DNA of 64,000 bases from Psychrobacter fozii (lineage in GTDB: Bacteria > Pseudomonadota > Gammaproteobacteria > Pseudomonadales > Moraxellaceae): positions 1-64,000 of the forward strand of contig NZ_QJSU01000007.1 in NCBI RefSeq assembly GCF_003217155.1, read 5' to 3'. Under the pieces are notes generated by a model. The model saw only the letters and a list, made by a program, of their open reading frames with translations. It was not told where the DNA came from and made no database searches. Below are positions 9,047 to 18,564 of this stretch, piece after piece. A program made the translations under genes and the position numbers. Each line of letters opens with the position of its first letter. The first letter of the stretch is position 1.

Positions 9047-9534
9047 CAGCTCTCATTACCATATCGCTTGTCTCACTAGCACGTGTTGCTATTACCTGCC
9101 CCACAAAACATGGTTATATTTATATTCTCAGTACATTGATATAAATGAACCTAGTACAAGTTGCACATGAGTATATTTAGCGAGACGACAATACAATGTC
9201 TTTACCGTAGATAGTAACGGCATTATCGTGGATAAACTGCATAGTCAAAGTATAGGCAGTCATCAGCAATACCTTTATACTATTAAAGCAATAGATACCT
9301 AGAACAGCAGGTAGCTAAAATAACAAGTAGCTTTTGCTACACTCGTTAGCCTTCGCAAGTATACTACACTTAAGTTTACATATGTACACTTAAGTGTTTT
9401 ATAATGGTTGTAAAAATGCATGTATGACGCTATAAAGAGTATAACGCGACAGTAACAAACGATATGACGACAGCGCAATCAAATAATATCAGAAAAAACC
9501 ATCCTTTTAGGAACGCAAGTACAGGACATATAGC
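9047..9534. other. Spacer between anmK and fabF
   Basis: A 488-base region without a credible gene. No clear terminator for anmK is seen. The notable part is the operator-like palindrome with promoter elements at 9365-9405, annotated separately. The remaining 130 bases before fabF form an untranslated leader with no structure I can name. Confidence 0.5.
9365..9405 (+). promoter_or_regulatory. Putative fabF promoter and operator
   Basis: TACACTTAAGT occurs at 9365-9375 and again at 9385-9395, exactly 20 bases apart. The sequence between, 9372-9391, is an 18-of-20 symmetric dyad centred on ACATATGT. A perfect 12-base palindrome ACACTTAAGTGT lies at 9386-9397. TATAAT follows at 9400-9405, with TTTACA at 9375-9380 as a possible -35 element (19-base spacer). 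The geometry suits a dimeric repressor covering the promoter of fabF. The regulator is unknown. Confidence 0.5.
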
Positions 9535-10887
9535 ATGAGCCAAGACATCAATACAGCCACATCACCGACGACGACTGGCACAAAGCGCCGTCCAAAAAAG
9601 CCTCATTATGAGCGCGATGATGACACTCGAGTGGTCGTTACCGGTATGGGAGCTATCACCCCACTGGGCCTAGATCTTGAGAGCACATGGACCAAACTTC
9701 TGAATGGCGAAAGTGGTATCGTACCCATCACTCACTTTGATGCCACAGAATACCGCGCTCAAATTGCCGGTGTGGTCAAAGACTTCGATGCCAAGCAATA
9801 TATGAATGCAAAAGATGCGCGCCGCTATGATGAGTTTATGCATTATGCCATCGGCGCAACTACCATGGCCTTACATGATGCTGGCTTCATCGATGAGATT
9901 GGTGCAGCCGATGCACCCGTTAAAAATGTTGATCAAGAACGTTTTGGCGTGATTATTGGGTCAGGTATTGGTGGTATTCAAACCATCGAAAACAGCTGTG
10001 CGACGCTCAATGCTCACGGGCCAAAAAAAGTATCGCCTTTTATTATTCCTGGCTCTATTGTGAATATGGCAGCCGGTCTTGTAGCCATCAAACATAAGCT
10101 AAAAGGCCCTAACCTTGCCACATCGACAGCCTGTACAACTTCAACACACGCCATTGGTTTAGCAGCGCGATTGATTGCGCATGGTGATGCCGATGTCATG
10201 CTGGCAGGTGGTAGCGAAAAAGGCTCTAGTCCTTTAGGTATGTCTGGTTTTGCCGCGATGCATGCGTTATCAACACGCAATGATGAACCAACCAAAGCCT
10301 CACGCCCATTTGATAAAGACCGTGATGGTTTTGTACTCGGTGATGGTGCTGGTGTAATGGTATTAGAAAGCCTTGCCCATGCTAAAGCACGTGGTGCAAC
10401 GATATTGGCAGAACTGGTTGGGTTTGGTATGAGTGATGATGCCAGTCACATTACCTCGCCACCAGAAGATGGTAGCGGTGCTGCCCGTGCCATGCAAAAT
10501 GCGATTCATGATGCGGGTATCGAGGCGTCTTGCGTGGGTTATGTCAATGCACATGGTACCAGCACACCCGCTGGCGATGTCGCCGAATCACTGGCTATTG
10601 AAACCGTTTTTTCAGCAGTTAAAGACACTATATTGGTCAGCTCCACCAAGTCTATGACAGGCCATTTGCTTGGCGCTGCGGGCGGTATTGAAGCTATTTT
10701 CACTGTGATGGCGCTTCAGCATCAGCATGTACCACCTACCATTAACTTGGATAATCTCGAAGACAATTGCAACCTCGACTATGTGGCCAACCAATCACGT
10801 AAAGTCGACAACTTACAATATGCGGTATCTAATAGCTTTGGCTTTGGTGGCACTAACGGTTCGTTGATTTTTGCAAAATGGTCATAA
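9535..10887 (+). CDS. fabF: Beta-ketoacyl-ACP synthase II
   Basis: This condensing enzyme of type II fatty acid synthesis elongates acyl-ACP with malonyl-ACP in the cytosol. The Cys-His-His triad is complete: Cys200 in STACTTSTHAIG, His340 in NAHGTSTPAGD and His377 in GHLLGAAGG. GFGGTNGSL near the C-terminus is also typical. At 450 residues it is about 35 longer than the family norm because of a basic, probably disordered N-terminal tail ahead of RVVVTGMGAITPLG. It is not next to acpP or fabG, so it is a lone copy and could be one of several KAS II-type enzymes in the genome. Confidence 0.93.
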   Translation: MSQDINTATSPTTTGTKRRPKKPHYERDDDTRVVVTGMGAITPLGLDLESTWTKLLNGESGIVPITHFDATEYRAQIAGVVKDFDAKQYMNAKDARRYDEFMHYAIGATTMALHDAGFIDEIGAADAPVKNVDQERFGVIIGSGIGGIQTIENSCATLNAHGPKKVSPFIIPGSIVNMAAGLVAIKHKLKGPNLATSTACTTSTHAIGLAARLIAHGDADVMLAGGSEKGSSPLGMSGFAAMHALSTRNDEPTKASRPFDKDRDGFVLGDGAGVMVLESLAHAKARGATILAELVGFGMSDDASHITSPPEDGSGAARAMQNAIHDAGIEASCVGYVNAHGTSTPAGDVAESLAIETVFSAVKDTILVSSTKSMTGHLLGAAGGIEAIFTVMALQHQHVPPTINLDNLEDNCNLDYVANQSRKVDNLQYAVSNSFGFGGTNGSLIFAKWS

Positions 10888-11021
10888 AAGCAGTCAATCA
10901 TAATGTCTTAAGAGCGAAAATGTAACGATACCGTCAGACTGACTACGTTTGTCCACTTGCAGCCCCTTATCTTACTTGCGTATGATAAGGGGTAATTTTT
11001 GGAACATTTATGGAAGATACC

Positions 11022-11861
11022 ATGTCAAGCTACTCATTTTCCCATCAGTTTTACCAACGCTGGACGTGTGCGCCTGAACCCATCCGCGCAGCTATTACTC
11101 AAGAGCTAAAAGACATCACCACTTTATTGCAAAGCGATACACCCTTTGAGAGCTTTGAATTTCAAACCCATGACTTAGATGCTCATATCGATGAGCTCTA
11201 CGAAAACCACGAAGCCGAGCAAGCGATTGCTAAAGCCATTGCCGATAAGCAAGAGCAAGCACGCGCAGCCGCTGAACAACAACATGTCGAAGAAGCGCAA
11301 AAAATAAAAGCAGCAGAGGATGCCAAGCTCAAAGAAGAAGCCAAACTAAAAGAAGAAACCAAGCTGCGTGAAGAAGCAGAGGCTGCACAAAAAGAACAAG
11401 AAAAAAATGCAGCAATAGCCGCTGATAAGAATAATGATAAATCAGTAGTAGCAGTTGAGACAAATGCTGCAAACAACGCTAATAGTAGCATCCCTAATAA
11501 TTCTGAAAAAAATAATACCCAAAGTGTGGCTACTGAAAATCCTACGCCGAACTATAAAACCATCAGCGAACATGCAAATGCTGTTGAAGACAATACGGTT
11601 GATAATGATAGCAGCGTTAAAAATGATAGCGCCATTAAAGCCATCAACGATAAAGCCAGTACTGCCATCAAGTTAGCATTAAAAGACGCCAAACTGAGTA
11701 CCACGCATCAAGAACTGATCCGTGAACTTGAGGTGCAAATTGATGACTATCTCAGTGAGCAAATGATGCTGATGTCTGAAAACTTAAAATCTTGGTTACG
11801 TGCTGAAGTCATTCAAAATCTAAGCGATCAAGATAAATCACAGACCAATAAAGAATCATAA
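11022..11861 (+). CDS. Charged coiled-coil protein of unknown function
   Basis: I do not recognise this protein of about 279 residues. It has a globular-looking N-terminus of about 65 residues (SFSHQFYQRWTCAPEPIRAA). A long Ala/Lys/Glu/Gln-rich coiled coil follows, with repeated KLKEEA-type units around 100-130, then an Asn/Ser-rich linker. A second helical region near the C-terminus (LIRELEVQIDDYLSEQMMLM) ends it. It has no signal peptide and no membrane segment. GGAAG just upstream of the ATG at 11022 favours that start over the in-frame ATG at 11010. It follows fabF by about 130 bases and ends at a terminator. Confidence 0.7.
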   Translation: MSSYSFSHQFYQRWTCAPEPIRAAITQELKDITTLLQSDTPFESFEFQTHDLDAHIDELYENHEAEQAIAKAIADKQEQARAAAEQQHVEEAQKIKAAEDAKLKEEAKLKEETKLREEAEAAQKEQEKNAAIAADKNNDKSVVAVETNAANNANSSIPNNSEKNNTQSVATENPTPNYKTISEHANAVEDNTVDNDSSVKNDSAIKAINDKASTAIKLALKDAKLSTTHQELIRELEVQIDDYLSEQMMLMSENLKSWLRAEVIQNLSDQDKSQTNKES

Positions 11862-11888
11862 CGAAGCTAAATGCTGAGTTCCGATAAC

Positions 11889-11930
11889 GAAAAAGCCCTG
11901 TAAATAATTTACAGGGCTTTTTCTATTTTA
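11889..11930. terminator. Bidirectional terminator
   Basis: AAAAGCCCTGTAAAT and its complement ACAGGGCTTTTT form a strong stem, with A-rich and T-rich flanks. It lies between the convergent coiled-coil gene and the aminopeptidase P gene. Confidence 0.9.
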
Positions 11931-11954
11931 GATTCGCAGATATAGGCTTTTACT

Positions 11955-13772
11955 TTAAATAGCCTGCGTACGCTCAGTGAGCCATTCAAGTGCTGCACCA
12001 TCGACACGGTCTTTCAGCTCCGCATAAACTTGGCTATGATAGTCATTTAGCCAGTCAATTTCTACTTGAGTCAATAACGACGGCTCAATCAAACGGGTGT
12101 CGATTGGGCAGTAGGTAACGGTTTCAAAGTTTAAGAATTTACCAAACTCTGTCTCAGTAGGGCTTGCCACACGCGTATTAACCATTAGGTTTTCTATGCG
12201 AATGCCCCATTTTCCTTCACGGTATAGACCTGGCTCATTACTTGAAATCATACCTTCTTTCATCGCACGCTCTTTTGGCGTACTGGCACTATAAGCAATG
12301 ACTTGTGGGCCTTCATGAACGTTTAAGAAATAGCCAACCCCGTGACCAGTACCATGACCATAGTCCATCTGTGCTTGCCATAAAGGCGCACGGCAAATGG
12401 CATCGATTAATGGTGAAGCGATACCGTCAGGGAAATGCGCTTTTGCCAGTGCAATATGGGCTTTTAGCACGGTGGTAAAGTCGCGTTTATGCTCAGAACT
12501 GACTTGCCCGATACCGACCACGCGAGTGATATCCGTCGTGCCGTTTTGATATTGCGCGCCTGAGTCAATCAGTAATAGCCCACCCTCGCCCTCGGCCACA
12601 TCAAGGTAGCTGAATTTTTCTGGTGTTGCACGGTAATGTGGCAACGCACCGTTTTCATTAAAACCGGCAATCGTTGGAAAGCTTGGCGATACATAGTGTG
12701 GCTGCTGACTACGTACATCGATTAGCATGCTATCAACGTCTAGCTCACTCAAACGCTCACCGTTTGCTAAACGCTGCTCAAATGTCGCAAAAAACTCAGC
12801 TAAGGCAGCACCATCTTGACGCATTGCCTCACGCACATGATCGATATCAGCATCCGCTTTAACAGATTTGAGTAACGTACTTGGCGCCATTTTCTCAATA
12901 AAGCCGATACCGTCTGCCATCTTCGATAGCGTACCGACTGCGACCTTGCTTGGATCTAATAACAATAAATCTTCTGGCGTCAAGGCGCTCAATGCCTCTT
13001 GTACGGCATCATAATCAGCAATCGTGATACCGCTATCTTTTAGGGCTGTGGCGATATCAGCACTGACTTTATTATTATCGATAAACAACATCGCGTCATT
13101 TTCACTGATGAGCATGTGTGACAAAAACACAGGGTTATAATCAACATCCGCACCGCGTAAGTTGGTTAACCATGCGATGTCATCTAAACTTGAAAGTAAA
13201 TGATGCGTCGCTCCTGCCTCTGCCATACCTGCACGCACAGCGGCAAGTTTTGAGGTGGCAGACTGAGCAAGAAATTGTTCATCATGAGCATACAACTTGG
13301 CAGCTGGTAGCGCTGGACGATCTGACCATATCTCTGTCAACACGTCACGCTCAGTTATTAAGGTAATGTCATTGGCATCAAATGCATTCAATAATCGATC
13401 CTGCTCAGCGATAGACAACACATTGCCATCGACTGCAACACTATCGCCTTCTTGTAAATGCTCGGCGAGCCAGTCGATATGATTCGGCTGACCTGGAGCC
13501 AGCTTCTCTAAAGTAATTCCGGTGCCTTCTAACTGATCAGCAGCGTGTACCCAATAACGACTGTCTGTCCACAGACCAGCAAAATCAGCCGTCACGACGA
13601 GCGTACCGACCGAACCTGTGAACCCTGACAGCCATAAGCGTGCTTGCCAATATTCAGGTAAGTACTCAGATAAATGTGGATCAGCAGACGGTACGATGAT
13701 TGCCGTCAGGTCTTGTGCAGCGATTGTCTGACGCAGACTATCGATACGAGCGTGGATAGTTTGTTTATTCAT
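11955..13772 (-). CDS. M24B Xaa-Pro aminopeptidase (aminopeptidase P)
   Basis: A 605-residue cytosolic metallopeptidase that removes N-terminal residues preceding proline. Two creatinase-like N-terminal domains (about 1-310) precede the pita-bread catalytic domain. Visible metal ligands are Asp in LLIDSGAQY (about 402), Asp in GTTDITR (about 413), His in GTGHGVGYFLNVHEGP (about 474), and Glu in NEPGLY (about 511) and IRIENL (about 526). The length matches the large three-domain aminopeptidase P type rather than E. coli PepP (about 440). It is preceded by its own spacer and appears monocistronic. Confidence 0.93.
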   Translation of the reverse strand: MNKQTIHARIDSLRQTIAAQDLTAIIVPSADPHLSEYLPEYWQARLWLSGFTGSVGTLVVTADFAGLWTDSRYWVHAADQLEGTGITLEKLAPGQPNHIDWLAEHLQEGDSVAVDGNVLSIAEQDRLLNAFDANDITLITERDVLTEIWSDRPALPAAKLYAHDEQFLAQSATSKLAAVRAGMAEAGATHHLLSSLDDIAWLTNLRGADVDYNPVFLSHMLISENDAMLFIDNNKVSADIATALKDSGITIADYDAVQEALSALTPEDLLLLDPSKVAVGTLSKMADGIGFIEKMAPSTLLKSVKADADIDHVREAMRQDGAALAEFFATFEQRLANGERLSELDVDSMLIDVRSQQPHYVSPSFPTIAGFNENGALPHYRATPEKFSYLDVAEGEGGLLLIDSGAQYQNGTTDITRVVGIGQVSSEHKRDFTTVLKAHIALAKAHFPDGIASPLIDAICRAPLWQAQMDYGHGTGHGVGYFLNVHEGPQVIAYSASTPKERAMKEGMISSNEPGLYREGKWGIRIENLMVNTRVASPTETEFGKFLNFETVTYCPIDTRLIEPSLLTQVEIDWLNDYHSQVYAELKDRVDGAALEWLTERTQAI

Positions 13773-14275
13773 TAAAAGTGTCCTTATTAGAGATAGAGCA
13801 ATTAATTTGGAAGAAATTAGATTTAGAAAATTATTGCTGTGCGGCGACTATAGATAGTCGTCTTATTCGAGTGGAAACATTTTAAGCATTCATTGACATA
13901 TTATTACTAGAATTAGAATCAATTACATTCAATTGTTTAAGAGTTAAAAGTTTGCAAATAGCCAGATACATGAAACTATCTATAATTAAAACAGAATAGT
14001 ATGACAGCAGAACACCATTAGATGTTTGGGCAGATAGCAAGGCAAGGTTTCAATGGCGCAAGAGAAGTATCTCACCAATTGAAACAATAAAACGTGTTAC
14101 CAATAATGGTAACACGTCTCATCATACGCCACTTGTACTGTTGTTATTCACAAATGTATATCAGCCTATAATTCATCCAAAATAAGATCGATACAAGAAA
14201 ACCGAGGGCAAGCTATACATTCGTATGGTTAGCGAGATTGACGCTGTAGCGGTTTTATAGTGGGCAGACTATACC
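13773..14275. other. Spacer between peptide-transporter and aminopeptidase P genes
   Basis: This 503-base AT-rich region must hold the promoter of the minus-strand aminopeptidase gene. It also holds the terminator of the minus-strand transporter (14092-14117). Nothing else stands out: no ORF of note, repeat or RNA gene was recognised. Confidence 0.45.
14085..14117 (-). terminator. Terminator after the POT transporter
   Basis: ACGTGTTACCA (14092-14102), an ATAA loop and TGGTAACACGT (14107-14117) make a perfect 11-bp stem. Read on the minus strand it is followed by TTTTATTGTT, so it suits the transporter gene that ends at 14276. Confidence 0.75.
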
Positions 14276-15844
14276 TTATGGCTTGGCCAGTTGCTTTTCA
14301 CGCTCGCTATCTTTGAGCATTTTATTGATAGGTTTTGCTAATATCAGCAAGAATATGGCAGTGACCACCAAGAATATTGTCATGGTTGTAAATAGACCTG
14401 GCAATCCTTCGATTTTGTCAGCAGATACATGACCACCAAAGAAGGCCGCAACCAGGTTACCCATGGCAATAGAGGCAAAGAACAGCCCCATCATTTGACC
14501 TTGCATACCCTCTGGCGCGAGCTTAGTCATCGCAGACAAACCCACTGGGCTTAGTGCTAACTCACCCAACGTTAATAGCAACAGACTACCTACCAACCAT
14601 AGTGGCGATGCCAAGCCAGCACCAGGCGCTAAGATGCTTTTTGAAGCAAAAATCATCAATGCAAAACCTGCCGCTGCGAGTAGCATACCCAGTGCAAATT
14701 TGGCCATACTGCTAGGCTCAAGACCTCGATTACCAAGCTTGACCCAGATGATACTGATGATAGGTGCCAATATCAGAATAAACAAAGGGTTCAACGACTG
14801 GAACCAAATACTCGGTACTTCAAAGCCTAAAACGTTGAGATCGGTATAACGATCAGCAAACAAGTTAAAAGACGTTGGCTGCTGCTCAAAACTCGACCAA
14901 AACAGCGTCGAACCAATAATTAAGATAAAGCAAATCAACAAACGCAGCTTGTCTGTCTTATCTAGCTTAGGTGAAATGAACATAATAGCGAAGTATAGGA
15001 TGACCACCGCAGCAATGATATAAGTCATATACTCTGCGACCATCTCAGGATTGAACGATATCATTCCTGTAGAAACCAATAGCACTACAGCTACTAATAA
15101 TGCTACAAAACCACCAACCCAGCGACCGACATTTTTGTATTGATCATTGGATTTTTCCCACTCGGCAGAGATGCCTTTAGCTCGAGCATATTTTGTTAAA
15201 TTCTTTTGTGCTACAAAGCGATATATGAGTAATGAGACCAGCATACCCAAGCCACCAACGCCAAAGCCGACATGCCACATACCTTTTTCTTTGAATACAC
15301 CAACAATTAGCGCAGCCAATAACGCGCCGATGTTAATACCCATATAGAACAAGGTAAAACCGCCATCACGGCGAGAGTCACCTTTCGGGTATAGGGCTCC
15401 AACCATCACTGAGATACAGGTCTTAAATAACCCTGAGCCCAAGACAATACAGATTAAACCGACAAAGAACAGTGTCATGCCAAACATAGCAGAGAGTGCA
15501 ATACACAAATGGCCAAGGGCAATGATAATACTGCCCCACCACAGTGCTCTCTCCTGACCTAGCCAGTTATCTGCTAGCCAGCCCCCTGGTACAGCTGCCA
15601 AGTACAATGAACCTGCAAAGATACCGTAGATAGCAGAAGCAGTGACTTCATCAAAGCCAAAACCACCACTACCTACCGTCGCCACCATAAATAAGACCAG
15701 TAGCGGGCGAATACTATAATAAGAAAAACGCTCCCACATCTCAGTGAAAAACAATGGACGTAGCGGCGTTGGATGCCCCATAAAGCCAGTATCTAGTGCG
15801 TCTAATTCAGCAGCATGAGCCCCCGATTTTGTTTCTGTGCCCAT
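14276..15844 (-). CDS. POT/PTR2 proton-dependent oligopeptide transporter
   Basis: A 522-residue inner-membrane symporter of the major facilitator superfamily that imports di- and tripeptides with protons. The family hallmark ExxERFxYY is visible as EMWERFSYY near residues 34-42. The PTR2 signature FTLFYMGINIGALL is near 163-176. About 14 hydrophobic segments are present, as expected for bacterial POT proteins. It lies beside the aminopeptidase P gene, so imported proline-containing peptides could be processed by the neighbour; that link is inference. It has its own terminator downstream. Confidence 0.92.
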   Translation of the reverse strand: MGTETKSGAHAAELDALDTGFMGHPTPLRPLFFTEMWERFSYYSIRPLLVLFMVATVGSGGFGFDEVTASAIYGIFAGSLYLAAVPGGWLADNWLGQERALWWGSIIIALGHLCIALSAMFGMTLFFVGLICIVLGSGLFKTCISVMVGALYPKGDSRRDGGFTLFYMGINIGALLAALIVGVFKEKGMWHVGFGVGGLGMLVSLLIYRFVAQKNLTKYARAKGISAEWEKSNDQYKNVGRWVGGFVALLVAVVLLVSTGMISFNPEMVAEYMTYIIAAVVILYFAIMFISPKLDKTDKLRLLICFILIIGSTLFWSSFEQQPTSFNLFADRYTDLNVLGFEVPSIWFQSLNPLFILILAPIISIIWVKLGNRGLEPSSMAKFALGMLLAAAGFALMIFASKSILAPGAGLASPLWLVGSLLLLTLGELALSPVGLSAMTKLAPEGMQGQMMGLFFASIAMGNLVAAFFGGHVSADKIEGLPGLFTTMTIFLVVTAIFLLILAKPINKMLKDSEREKQLAKP

Positions 15845-16152
15845 AACTTTATTCCTTTAAAGATCATATTGGTAATGACCAAACCCCTGATTATTCAGAT
15901 GAACGGTCATATAGGCGGAACATTGTTTCACTTGGTTATAATCAAGTAAAGAAAAAGTTGGTTAAAAATTACACAATTACCCATAAAAAAAGCCCGTTCT
16001 CAATAGTTGAGAAAGGGCTTTTTTTCTTAGTCTCGAAGACACTACTATTATACTTATAGCACTGTTGATAGAGACTTCATAATGCTGTCACTTGAATATC
16101 TGTTACTTAATAGCTAAGTAGCACTGTTAGATCAAAATGACCATGCTACAGA
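15845..16152. other. Spacer upstream of the POT transporter gene
   Basis: The region holds the promoter side of the minus-strand transporter and a terminator at 15985-16026 for the gene ending at 16153. No gene was recognised. Confidence 0.45.
15985..16026. terminator. Strong terminator after the Ala-rich protein gene
   Basis: AAAAAAGCCC pairs with GGGCTTTTTT around an inner TTCTCAA/TTGAGAA stem. A- and T-tracts on both sides make it functional on the minus strand and possibly on both. Confidence 0.88.
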
Positions 16153-16608
16153 CTACTGTGCCGCTGCCGTATCATCAGCTGCGTCGCCAGCTTCCAAATC
16201 ACCGTCCGCTTGCTCTGCGGTCAATTCGGCATCAGCCACGGCGGTTTGGCTTACGGTGCCAGAGGCAGTCGCGGTACCTGCTTCGGCAGTCACTACTGCG
16301 CTGTCAGTAGAACCTTCAGCAGTAGAATCTCCAGCATCTGTGGCTGGCGTGACAGTTGCATCTGCTGCAGTGTCAGTTTCTGCCGGTGCTGTTTCATTAG
16401 CTGGCGCAGCAGCATCTTCAGCGGCAGTCGCTTCTGCTTCATCAGCAGCAGCTAACTCCTCAGCAGTCTGAACAGTAATGTGCTGTCCTGCTGGACGTAA
16501 AAATCCAGAAACACCAATAAGTAAAACAATACCTAAAAACAAGGCAATGCCACCTAAAGTGTATAACAGCTCTTTTTTTGGATTGTTATTGACGATACCT
16601 TCTGACAT
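16153..16608 (-). CDS. Single-span membrane protein with Ala/Glu-rich tail
   Basis: A protein of about 151 residues with a short polar N-terminus, one transmembrane segment (LLYTLGGIALFLGIVLLIGV, about 14-33), and a long low-complexity tail rich in Ala, Glu, Asp and Thr. The tail is likely periplasmic. The ATG at 16608 has AGGTGG seven bases upstream and is preferred over the GTG at 16626. The N-terminal anchor resembles that of Moraxellaceae membrane-anchored c-type cytochromes (from memory), but no CxxCH haem site is present. It may be a haemless relative or a remnant. Function unknown. Confidence 0.65.
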   Translation of the reverse strand: MSEGIVNNNPKKELLYTLGGIALFLGIVLLIGVSGFLRPAGQHITVQTAEELAAADEAEATAAEDAAAPANETAPAETDTAADATVTPATDAGDSTAEGSTDSAVVTAEAGTATASGTVSQTAVADAELTAEQADGDLEAGDAADDTAAAQ

Positions 16609-16749
16609 ACCTGATCCACCTTGCACAAAATATTTGAAATATTGGCCTATTATATCGCAATTTGTACCGATTTGTTAAAACCCTTAAGTATTTAAAGGAT
16701 TTATTATCGACAAATTTTGCCAGTCTCTTTTATAGTCGAGCACTATCTC

Positions 16750-18333
16750 TTATTTACGTGACGCGCCCAAACGAAGTTGAGCGATCCCACGCTTGCCAAA
16801 ATAGCTTAATAGCAATAGCAGCGTCATAATGAACAAAATAGGATAATTACCGAAGCGCATATAAGGTGTACTGCCAACTCGCGCTTGGACATTGCCTCGT
16901 AATACGGTACGCTCAAACTGCGGCGCACGCTCAACGATACGGCCTTTATGATCGATGATAGCCGTGACGCCCGTATTGGTCGCCCGCATAAACCAACGAC
17001 CATTCTCTAATGCACGCATCTGTACCATCTGTAAATGTTGCAATGGACCTGCCGACTTGCCAAACCAAGCATCGTTTGAGATAGTCAATAAAAAGTCCGT
17101 ACCGACCGCATTCCTACGGGTGGTATCAGGATAGGCCACTTCATAGCATATTGCCGTACCTAAGTTATGACCACGTACACGCAGTGGTGACTGCTCGTTA
17201 CTGCCACGGCTATAGCTCATGATATCTTGACTGCCAGCCAAGTTAGGTAAAACATCTAGCAATCCCTGAAACGGAATGTACTCACCAAACGGTACCAGAC
17301 GCTGCTTTTTATACAGCCCTTCTCCCTCTGCGCCCAATGCAATCACACTATTATAAAACGGTGCATATTTATCGGTACTGGCATCGTAGGCGGCTTCATC
17401 CACATAAGGTATGCCCGTCACCCATGTCGTATCTGTCTCATTGGCCAATTTTGCCATTTCATTGATAAAGTCAGCTGCAGCTAGCTGAGACATAGGAATG
17501 GAGGATTCAGGCCATAGCACAAGATCACTTCCCCACTCTGTGCTCGTTAGCGTTGCATAGATATTTAGGGTTTCGAGTTGATATTCATTCAACCATTTTA
17601 AATCTTGTGGGATATTGCCTTGAATCAACGATACAGATAGATCGGGCGTGCCTTTTGGCTTGGTCCATTGCGGATTTATCAGCCATAACACGCTGCTAAT
17701 CACTAACAAAGCGATCGAAGGAATCATATAACCGCCACGGCGACGCAACAGCTCGACCACGCTGGCTGCCAATAATACGGCAACGAACGAGATAGCAAAC
17801 ACTCCAGCAACTGGCGCGAGCGATGACAGCCAAGCTTGCTCTGTAAAGGCATAGCCAACGAACAGCCACGGAAATCCAGTGAGCAACCACGTCTTCATCC
17901 ACTCTTGTAGTATCCAAAGCGCGGCAAAGGACAATGGCTGACGGCCGACCATTCGATTGAAAACCAGTGCCAAAAATCCATGGAACAAGCCCATGCCTAG
18001 CCCCATAATGGCAATCATAAGTAGCGACAGCCATACTGGAATGGCACCATACGTATGAATGGAAGTATAAAGCCAAAACGCGCCTACACAAAAAAGCCCT
18101 GTACCATAGGCTTGACCGATAAGAAAAGCACGCTTACCACTCATATCAGGCATCAATAATGCATATAAAATAGCAGGCGACACCAATGCTACAGGCCACA
18201 CACCATAAGGCGCGAGTGCAAAGATAAACACCGCACCTGCCAGCAAGGCAATTAGCACGGTCAATGCTAGAGGTAAGCCCTTTGGCTTCTCGGGGTTCAG
18301 GCGTTTTTGCAAATCAACAGTAGACAGACGCAT
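16750..18333 (-). CDS. lnt: Apolipoprotein N-acyltransferase
   Basis: This inner-membrane enzyme adds the third acyl chain to the N-terminal cysteine of lipoproteins. At 527 residues it has the normal architecture: about seven hydrophobic segments, then a nitrilase-like periplasmic domain. The catalytic set is visible: Glu in WPESSIP (about 274), Lys in YKKQRLVPFGEY (about 343) and Cys in TAICYEV (about 396). As in many proteobacteria it is downstream of corC/ybeX. Here, however, a MITE-like element and a terminator lie between them, so it probably has its own promoter in 18334-18500. Confidence 0.95.
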   Translation of the reverse strand: MRLSTVDLQKRLNPEKPKGLPLALTVLIALLAGAVFIFALAPYGVWPVALVSPAILYALLMPDMSGKRAFLIGQAYGTGLFCVGAFWLYTSIHTYGAIPVWLSLLMIAIMGLGMGLFHGFLALVFNRMVGRQPLSFAALWILQEWMKTWLLTGFPWLFVGYAFTEQAWLSSLAPVAGVFAISFVAVLLAASVVELLRRRGGYMIPSIALLVISSVLWLINPQWTKPKGTPDLSVSLIQGNIPQDLKWLNEYQLETLNIYATLTSTEWGSDLVLWPESSIPMSQLAAADFINEMAKLANETDTTWVTGIPYVDEAAYDASTDKYAPFYNSVIALGAEGEGLYKKQRLVPFGEYIPFQGLLDVLPNLAGSQDIMSYSRGSNEQSPLRVRGHNLGTAICYEVAYPDTTRRNAVGTDFLLTISNDAWFGKSAGPLQHLQMVQMRALENGRWFMRATNTGVTAIIDHKGRIVERAPQFERTVLRGNVQARVGSTPYMRFGNYPILFIMTLLLLLSYFGKRGIAQLRLGASRK

Positions 18334-18506
18334 AGCAGGTATCCAAAACCATATTTTTCAAAATTTTAAGCATCAGCAATCAGGTAAAAACCAAGCTGAA
18401 ACTGACCGTATAATATTCCATACCGTATCTAAAAATTAAACCTGCCCATGATACCAGTCTCAACCTATTAATAGGTAACATTGCGTAGCAAACGCTAATA
18501 GCAGAC

Positions 18507-18536
18507 CAAAAAAAACACGACCGCAATCGTGTTTTC
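18507..18536 (-). terminator. Terminator for corC
   Basis: AAAACACGA, the loop CCGCAA and TCGTGTTTT form a stem. Read on the minus strand it is followed by an eight-T run, so it should end transcripts coming from corC. The MITE separates it from the corC stop codon. Confidence 0.8.
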
Positions 18537-18564
18537 TTATACTTCTCGATAAGCTTTTAGATGA

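Noticed and set aside
16210..16471. Plus-strand Ser/Ala-rich ORFs opposite the Ala-rich membrane protein
   Set aside because: They are shadows of the low-complexity tail. The minus-strand reading has a good ribosome-binding site and a transmembrane segment.
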